A stretch of 64,000 nt of DNA from Agrypnia vestita (taxonomy: Eukaryota; Arthropoda; Insecta; Trichoptera; Phryganeidae), in NCBI GenBank assembly GCA_016648135.1, contig JADDOH010002636.1:56889-120888 (forward strand), in the 5' to 3' direction. The notes beneath the pieces were generated by a model. It was given only the letters and a program-made list of their open reading frames with translations. It was not told where the DNA came from and ran no database searches. A program made the translations under genes and the position numbers. Shown here in pieces: positions 57,544 to 64,000 of the stretch. Position 1 is the stretch's first letter; every line of letters starts with the position of its first letter.

Positions 57544-58455
57544 TTATAATTGTATATGGATAATTGTGTGAAAGAACTGGAATGTATGAATGTAGGAGCG
57601 AAAACGAGTGATTTGATTGTATGCTGTTTACTGTACGCGGATGATGCGTACAGTAAACAGTAAGCAGGATGTATGACGTATGCAAGGAAAGTGACCTTAT
57701 TATGAACGTAAAAAATTCAAAAGTGATGGTTTTCGAGAAAGAGGAAAGTAAGACAACGTGTGAAATTCTTGTAGGTAATGAATGTTTGGAAGAGGTAGAT
57801 GAGTTTGTGTACTTGGGAAGTATGTTCGATAGAAGAGGGAATGTTGAGAAAGATATCGAATGGAGAGTGACTGCGGGGAATAGGGTGAACGGTGCTTTTA
57901 ACGCAATAGTTTCTAGTAGAAATATGTCTACCGAGACAAAACTAGCGGTACATATTGGAATTCTGGTACTAACACTGATGTATGGAAGCGAAGCCTGGAG
58001 CTGGCAGAAGAGGAACGAAAGTAGATTGAATGCAGTGGATATGAGATCCCTCAGACGTATGTGTGGCAAATCAATTTATGATAGAGGAAAGAATGCAGAT
58101 ATTAGGAATGAATGTAAAGCTGATCTTAGCATAATTAATAGAATTAAAAAAGGGTCGCTCAGATGGTTTGGGCATGTTAAGCGAATGAATGAGGAAAGAA
58201 TGGTAAGAAAGATATATAATGCAAGTGTTGATGGCACCAGAAAGAGAGGGCGACCGCGGAAGACGTGGCATGACCAGATCTACCAGATACTGGGAGATGG
58301 TCTCGTTAGAAGCCTCAACAACCGGCGAGCTGGCATGCGAGGATGTATGAATGTGGATGAGGCGAGAGTTGTATGTCAGGACAGAAGAGTGTGGCGCTCT
58401 ATCCTCTCTGCCTACCCTCACAGGAAACGGCGTGATGGTAAGTAAGTAAGTACGT
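57544..58455 (+). pseudogene. LINE family L, 5'-truncated copy retaining YADD
   Basis: The plus strand begins LYMDNCVKELECMNVGAKTS, the RT motif B-C segment, and keeps the catalytic YADD (57634-57645). It is then disrupted: the ~16 residues after YADD are replaced by a short inverted copy of the preceding bases. From MYDVCKESDLIMNVKNSKVM (57669) a 258-codon frame runs to the C-terminus through YLGSMFDRRGNVEKDIEW, YGSEAWSWQKRNESRLN, WFGHVKRMNEERMVRKIY, RKRGRPRKTWHDQIYQIL and SILSAYPHRKRRDGK. A (GTAA)n tail follows. It is the least decayed C-terminus in the window, yet non-functional because of truncation. Confidence 0.92.
57624..57660. repeat. 15-bp palindrome overlapping the YADD codons
   Basis: CTGTTTACTGTACGC (57624-57638), GGATGAT, GCGTACAGTAAACAG (57646-57660) is a perfect inverted repeat. 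In the intact family the right arm would be the LVL… codons, so this is a templated inverted duplication at a deletion junction. Confidence 0.9.
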
Positions 58456-61400
58456 TAATAATTATCGTAAAAAAATTAAAAACTGCCCCTTTGTAAAAAA
58501 TCACTCGATTTCTATTTAAATTTCAAACTTTCTAGGTCGTGTAACCCCTTAAAGGATAATGATGTTATCTAACAAAAACTAAAAATTGTAGTTAATATAG
58601 TAATAAGCATTATTTTCCTATTTTTGTATCACTTTTATCCACTAAATACCTGACTCATGTCTGCCACACACGCCTTTCATTCACTTTATATTTTCTTGTT
58701 GTGTAACATAATAAAGAGATCGAAGCTGTTATAAAAGAATATCACACAACACCTTTGTCTACCGAAGCCTTCAATTGTCAAAGAGACAAATCGTCCTCTT
58801 TTCAAAACATTTAAGGCGCTGTTTCAATCCACAAATGACGTGTGAAGCCAAAGGTTTACTTTTTTGCAATTTTTCTTGACGTTTGAAATGTTTAGTTTTT
58901 TCTTCATAGGCATTTCTAGCACAAAAAGCAATTATTTGTTTTAATGATGTGTTTTATTGTACCATCAGAATAAAACAAAACCTCCATTTAAAGTTTTCTG
59001 CGTAGTTAATATATCTAAAAATATATTAAATTAATTCTTTAAAAAAAAATACATAAATTCGGAGAAACATTTATGGAACCACGCTGTCAAATCTAATTGG
59101 GCATGCTATGTATTTGGCATAATTTTTCGAACGAAATATAATGGCAGAATTGTCGTTATCTTTATCCGAATCCATTAGAATGAAAGACAGTTATTTCGTC
59201 CTAATTCAATGGTTAATAATAATTTGTCATCATTTATGACCAATACATATTGTCACGGGATTCTAAAACGATAAGATAAATCTGGACATTTTACAATGTG
59301 TTAAAAAGAACTGAAAAGATCTGAAATGCACAAGATTATACCAAAACAAAACGAACAAAAAATCCCCATATATACTCATCACTACGCAGTAGTCTTATTT
59401 TGGCCTTTTTTTGAAAACAGAAGCGAAACCAGCGAAGCAGACAACGGAAAATTCGGTGCGAATATTGATGACCAGCGGTTAAAGTAAGTATCAGAGTACA
59501 TACTTGCGTGCAGATTTTGCAATAGAAACGGCGTAATAAAGTACTGTACAGACAAGTGACGATTTGTGTGAATTACGACACAGCGTTGCGGATAAATTTG
59601 TGTCCAGCGTCTTTGTCTAAAAGTTCACATAATTTTTATAAAAGTTTACATAATATTACTGTTTCATTTGTCCTCCTTCCATCAGCGGACATATCATTAG
59701 CCTCCGTCAATACACTACAACGTCAATCCTTCTACTCAAACTATTAAAATAGGGAATAATTCTGACACATTCTTCATTTTAATTTTTTGCAAAACATTAT
59801 GCGGGGGAAGATAGGAGACTGCCGAGGCGTATAGAGAAAAGATTATCTTGGCAATTTTACCTCAGAAAATGGCCAAAATGGCGAAGGTCTTGAACATCTT
59901 ACACGAGATAAATCAAAATTGCTCAACTTTGTTGCCAACCCTCGACAGAAGACAGTATATGAAACAGAAGAAAAATCCTTTGCAGGATAACGGCCTCTCC
60001 GTAACGACTCCACTCATTTCAGTTCTTAGCAATACGGACCTGTTTATTTGCGAATATTGTCAGGATTTTCCATACCTTTTGCGCTGTGCTCAAATTTGTC
60101 CAATCCGTCGCACGAGCCAGACAACCTCTTTATTTTTTAAAATGTTTTTTAAGGTTTTGATAACTTTTTGCAATTTTATTTAGACACGTATCCTTCGATA
60201 CGCTTTCAGTCTTGTCTTGTAAAGCCCAGTAAGAACCTTTTCATACCGCTTCGAGTCGTCTGAAGCTTTTGGGTCTAGACTCTAGACGTTAGCGTTCAGG
60301 TTCCAGTAGGTAGTATGCATTGGTTGTCGACCCTGCGTCTGTGACGCGTGTACGCGTATATTGCTTTGGAAAATATAATTTAGATAAAGGGAAGGTTTTT
60401 TTAGTAGACTCACGGTATGTGTACATTATGAAATTAATGTATTTTTCATTTATTATTCTCTCGCGATCTTAAAAAATAAATGGAATAATGAAAATTCTGT
60501 TCTTTTTTCGGGCACGAGCAATTTACCGTTGCTACCAAATTTGTACAACATAGCAATTTTAATCATTTTAAAGGAATTTAGAATGAATAAAGTCACAAAG
60601 AAAATAAATAGACGGAGAATGCTTTATAACTTAGTTACCTTAGTTTTTTATGAACGTGTTGTTAATTAAATTACATAGCAAAATATGAAATTAAATAGTG
60701 AAGAAAACTATTCTACCACTAAATAAATTAAAAATTTACAAACGGATACATTTAAAAATATATAATATAGTCTAACCTAAAATCTGCTTTAAATAAATTT
60801 TCATATACTTTTTAACCAATACGAAATTTACCATGGAAATTAAAATCTATCAAATTTAAAAAAAAAATGATATGATGAAAATATTATTTTGTTATATCTT
60901 AAGGTATTTTTGTGTATACTTTTACTTTACGTAATTTTTTCCTGTGTAATTTTATATTGATATTTAATGCGTGTTATTTTGCATGGGATAGTAAGCAGAA
61001 AGGTAGGCGGTCCCAAAATTATTGAATTATTTTGATTTTTAATATTAATTCGAAATGGCACGATAACAATACGACTTCTGATACCGCTGGTAATCCTGAT
61101 CTTTTTGTATGGTGTCGGAATATGGAAAATAAACAACAAACATGTACAACAATGGACATCAGTACAATATACTGCGATGACAAAAGGTTGAAACTCCTTT
61201 GACTGCACGAACAAACGGAGCTGAAAATCAGAGAACAAATTTGGTCCACTGCCCGATTGCGAAAGCTGCGAAGCTTTGGCAACATTGTTCGAAATGAAAG
61301 AATTTATTAATCAAGGGAGTGTTAAAGGCCATGGAGTCGATTCCCACATGAGTAGACTCAGTCAAGGCCATTATAAAGAACAATGGACGGCGTTATTCAA

Positions 61401-62160
61401 TGATACCAAGCGTGAAAAAATGACAAAAAATAATTCAGTGACAATAGTGAACGATCCCACTCCTTTTATTTGAAGCTGGTGCTCTCATAAGCATATTATA
61501 TTGCCAGTACTTATATTGAATACTAGAATATTTGCTTATTAGAGTAATGCACCTGAAATGGAAATTCAGAAAATATATAGTACAGAAGGCTTTGTTGAAG
61601 CTGAGATACTTCGGAAACTTGCACAAAGTACGAAGGCACTCTTCAAAAACATGGAGGTGACAGGCGTATAGTAAATTTATGCCAAAATTCTACTCAATCA
61701 TGTGAATTGTGAGAAAGAAGCGTATGAGATAAATAAACAGAAAAAAAAAATAAAAACAAAAAACTATGTGTAAATAAACCATTTTGAAAAAGACGCCATT
61801 TATTAAAATAACAGTTTCTTTAACAGATAAATTAAAAAATGGATCCTTGACAAGGCAGAGGACATATATAACCTGGTTGCGCTAGTCAATAAATGACTCA
61901 ATTAATATTATTTTCACTCCATATAAGAGAAAATACAAAGACACAAAATACAAACAATATAAATAAAATATAATATTTCTGCTTTAGAATAGGACAAGTT
62001 CTAGTAAAGCAAAAACAAAACACAATATTTATGAAAAGCGAAATTTATATAAGAATAATATCAGTTTTCAAAGCATTTATATGTACATATATACATAACT
62101 GACCTTTATTTATCTACAAAAATTAGTTACAACTAACCCATAAAAACTAAGTATTTACTT
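58456..62160. other. Unassigned tract
   Basis: 59365-59490 has TATATA and later a good donor (AAA|GTAAGTATC at 59484). 59850-60360 is GC-richer with a 111-codon frame (59848-60183) of unrecognised sequence. 61060-61660 holds broken frames (for example 61276-61473) that may be an old TE I cannot name. None reaches the standard for a gene. Confidence 0.35.
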
Positions 62161-62451
62161 TACTCCGTTTCTCATTGAATCAGGTTTCATGCCTACTGCT
62201 CGCATCGGGGTCATTACTCATTTGTGTTCATTCCAATTTAAAAAAACCATTGAAATTTCGAAAAATCCAAAATTATACTATAATTATTAAATTTTTTTAT
62301 ATGAAAATTTGTTAGATCATTTTTGTCGTCGCCACGAGTCTGCCTGCAAAGTTTCAGCTCGATTGGATTACGGGAAAAGCGTTCAAAATTGATCCAAAGT
62401 TTTTCCGGCAGACAACAAATCGCAGACGCTACCAGTTAAAAGAAAGGGAGT
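62161..62451 (+). mobile_element. Family T TIR element (copy 3)
   Basis: Ends TACTCCGTTTCT and AGAAAGGGAGT are inverted. It contains the family block: ATACTATAATTATTAAATTT, a shortened ENLLDHFCRRHESACK frame with a stop, and AGTTTCAGCTCGATTGGATT. Like copies 1 and 2, it lacks a transposase. Confidence 0.7.
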
Positions 62452-62764
62452 GAAAATATACATATTATTATATTATAAAACTATAATAGATCCACTGCAT
62501 AAAAGTTGAGTATACAAAATTAATTGTAATAACCGATAATCATATACATACGAGTATATGATAAATGGCAGAAAAATGGAAGAAAAATATATACATCGAA
62601 CCTAACCTAACCGCATCCCCTGTCATAACGTTCCCATATTGTCGATAAAATGTTTCTCGTCTTAAGTTTTAGTTTATTATTGAAGATGATGTAGTAAGCA
62701 TGAAAAGTAATGCAATAAGCATGTTTTCATTTGAAATTAAAGTTTTAAAGTAAACAGAGGATAA
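62452..62764. other. Unassigned AT-rich tract
   Basis: Contains a two-and-a-half-unit CCTAA run near 62600. Nothing else recognised. Confidence 0.45.
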
Positions 62765-62860
62765 CACGCCAGAGGATAACTTTTGTCCTGGCTGACTACA
62801 CTTGCCTCGTTCACTTTCAGACATCTTCTCACCAGTGTCTTTCCGTTGTTGAATTTTAAC
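62765..62860 (-). pseudogene. LINE family L, diverged 3' scrap
   Basis: The plus strand CTCGTTCACTTTCAGACATC and TTCTCACCAGTGTCTTTCCG follow the same pattern as the family L minus-strand end (…CATACATCTTCTCATACAAG…). Confidence 0.35.
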
Positions 62861-63478
62861 TTTTAAATAAAAATAAAATATCAGAAAGTCAATAAACGTA
62901 ATTAGTACATAAAAGCTTCAATAAATTGTAATTAAAATAAAATAAACAGGGTAGATTTAGTAGATATATAATAGAACAGCAGAAATACTGACGTAATAAA
63001 ATACAAGAAATAGTTAGAATTTAAGTAAAGATCAATTTTTATTTACATTTCATTGTAAATAATGTTACCAGAAATAAAACAAGTGCGGCATATCGAGAAA
63101 AATAACTCTCTCAAGGGAAAGGTAAATACACAGAATAAATCTGGGATGTAGTTCAGGGGGAGAGAAATTTATTGCAGATAATTCAGCTAGCCATCAATGA
63201 GAATAATGAACCTGCAAAATCATGAATGCCAACACTCTATTAGCCCGTATCCTTGGACTAGATTTTTGAATCGAGATAATTTCGGTAAAGAATTTGATTC
63301 GGCCTCTCGTCATCATTTATAATTGTTTAGCATTTATTTTTTCTTTTTGGATTGTGAAAATAATATTTGATGAATGGTTGTATAAACAATATTTTTATAT
63401 GTATGTTTTAAAAATATAACTACTAGATTTTGTTCGCAGAGGGATAATTATTAATTAAGATAAATTATAGAATAATTA
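62861..63478. other. Unassigned AT-rich tract
   Basis: Nothing recognised. Confidence 0.5.
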
Positions 63479-63739
63479 TATGTGGGATAAAAGCAAAGGC
63501 AGCCAAAAAATTTTTAAAATGTGTTGAATGTAGTCACCAGGATTACTAATTTAAAATGTACTTAATTATAGATTTTATGCATCATGTTTTTTCCTTGGTG
63601 TTGTCATTGTTCTTCCAAAATCATGTTTTTTTAAATCCCATAAATTTAAAATATCGAATTCAGTACATTATTAATTAGTAATCCTTGATGACTACATTTT
63701 TTTTTGTTGATATTGCTGCCTTTGCTTTTATACCCCATA
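63479..63739. mobile_element. Long-TIR MITE, family M1 (copy 2)
   Basis: Left TATGTGGGATAAAAGCAAAG…GCAGCC and right inverted TATGGGGTATAAAAGCAAAG…GCAGC match for ~95 bp, including GTAGTCA(C/T)CA(A)GGATTACTAATT. Copy 1 at 11402-11628 has the same blocks. No ORF. Confidence 0.85.
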
Positions 63740-64000
63740 CACGTGGTTTTTATGGTAAATAACATATATAACATAAATAATGTATATACATATATAAAAC
63801 ATTAATAAATTGGATAATGTGTAGAATCGGTGAATTTTGCATCGTGTAAAGTGATCACTTAAACCAGTAAATACAATTAATAAATTGCTTTTATATGTGT
63901 ATGAGATTGAGCATGTAACAAAAAAAGTATCCATTGTCTTATTTTTATGGTTTTTATTATTTGAATTATTAAATAGCTCTACTTTTTCTTCTTTTTTCTC
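63740..64000. other. Unassigned AT-rich tract
   Basis: 63847-63875 has GTGTAAAGTGATCACTTAAA, a word shared with family C arms. Otherwise nothing is seen. Confidence 0.4.

Noticed and set aside
57509..58069. 186-codon minus-strand frame
   Set aside because: Antisense to the plus-strand LINE copy; its sequence mirrors the shadow frames at 53.6-54.0 kb.
59848..60183. 111-codon open frame
   Set aside because: No recognisable domain, AT-rich end, no supporting exon signals; left within an unassigned tract.
1..64000. CRISPR array, operons, ribosome binding sites or prophage
   Set aside because: No regularly spaced direct repeats with unique spacers; sequence is eukaryotic and TE-rich.

Overview
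The window looks like TE-rich, AT-rich intergenic or intronic DNA from an insect. The reasons are a mariner transposon of insect type, arthropod-type TTAGG/CCTAA short repeats, a Penelope-like element, and several LINE families with short tandem 3' tails. I cannot fix the order; a lepidopteran or hemipteran-like repeat landscape is plausible but not proven. Only one intact protein-coding gene is convincing: the transposase of a complete mariner (33208-34493; CDS 33396-34415). No host protein-coding gene could be established. A few GC-rich islands and splice-like or promoter-like sites are offered as low-confidence host signals.

Layout. 0-9 kb: short repeats, a 254-bp hairpin (1781-2034), one candidate exon (2369-2498), a GC-rich island (4.8-5.3 kb), LINE 3' scraps. 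9-17 kb: a TIR element (9462-9970), a tRNA-like SINE head, two TIR/foldback MITEs (11402-11628, 13659-14050), LINE remnants, and a 489-bp almost complete palindrome (16420-16908). 17-19 kb: the best host-promoter-like island (17.15-17.9 kb) and a possible 48-bp exon. 20-30 kb: tRNA-derived SINEs of at least three families, a 553-bp palindromic element (26807-27359), further foldbacks. 32-38 kb: a palindromic repeat, the intact mariner, a second copy of the 9.5-kb TIR family, a 5'-truncated Penelope-like insertion with a 15-bp target duplication (36158-36693), a second Penelope scrap, and a 187-bp hairpin. 38-50 kb: LINE copies, a second copy of the 489-bp palindrome family, and three tandem 199-bp units (44202-44798). 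52-64 kb: two long LINE copies in opposite orientation (53373-55520 minus, 57544-58455 plus), a third TIR-family copy and a second copy of the 11.4-kb MITE.

The parts do not form a pathway; what links them is transposition. The autonomous sources visible are the mariner (probably functional by its intact DD34D ORF), decayed LINE reverse transcriptases and decayed Penelope GIY-YIG endonucleases. The SINEs, MITEs and foldbacks would be mobilised in trans by such enzymes. The most interesting signal is a dispersed repeat with a hammerhead-ribozyme-like core (CTGATGA, one nucleotide, a perfect stem, GAAAC, often a second hairpin). Its copies at 1.9, 36.2 and 43.9 kb have different stem sequences but keep base pairing and spacing. 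One copy lies at the 3' end of the Penelope-like insertion.
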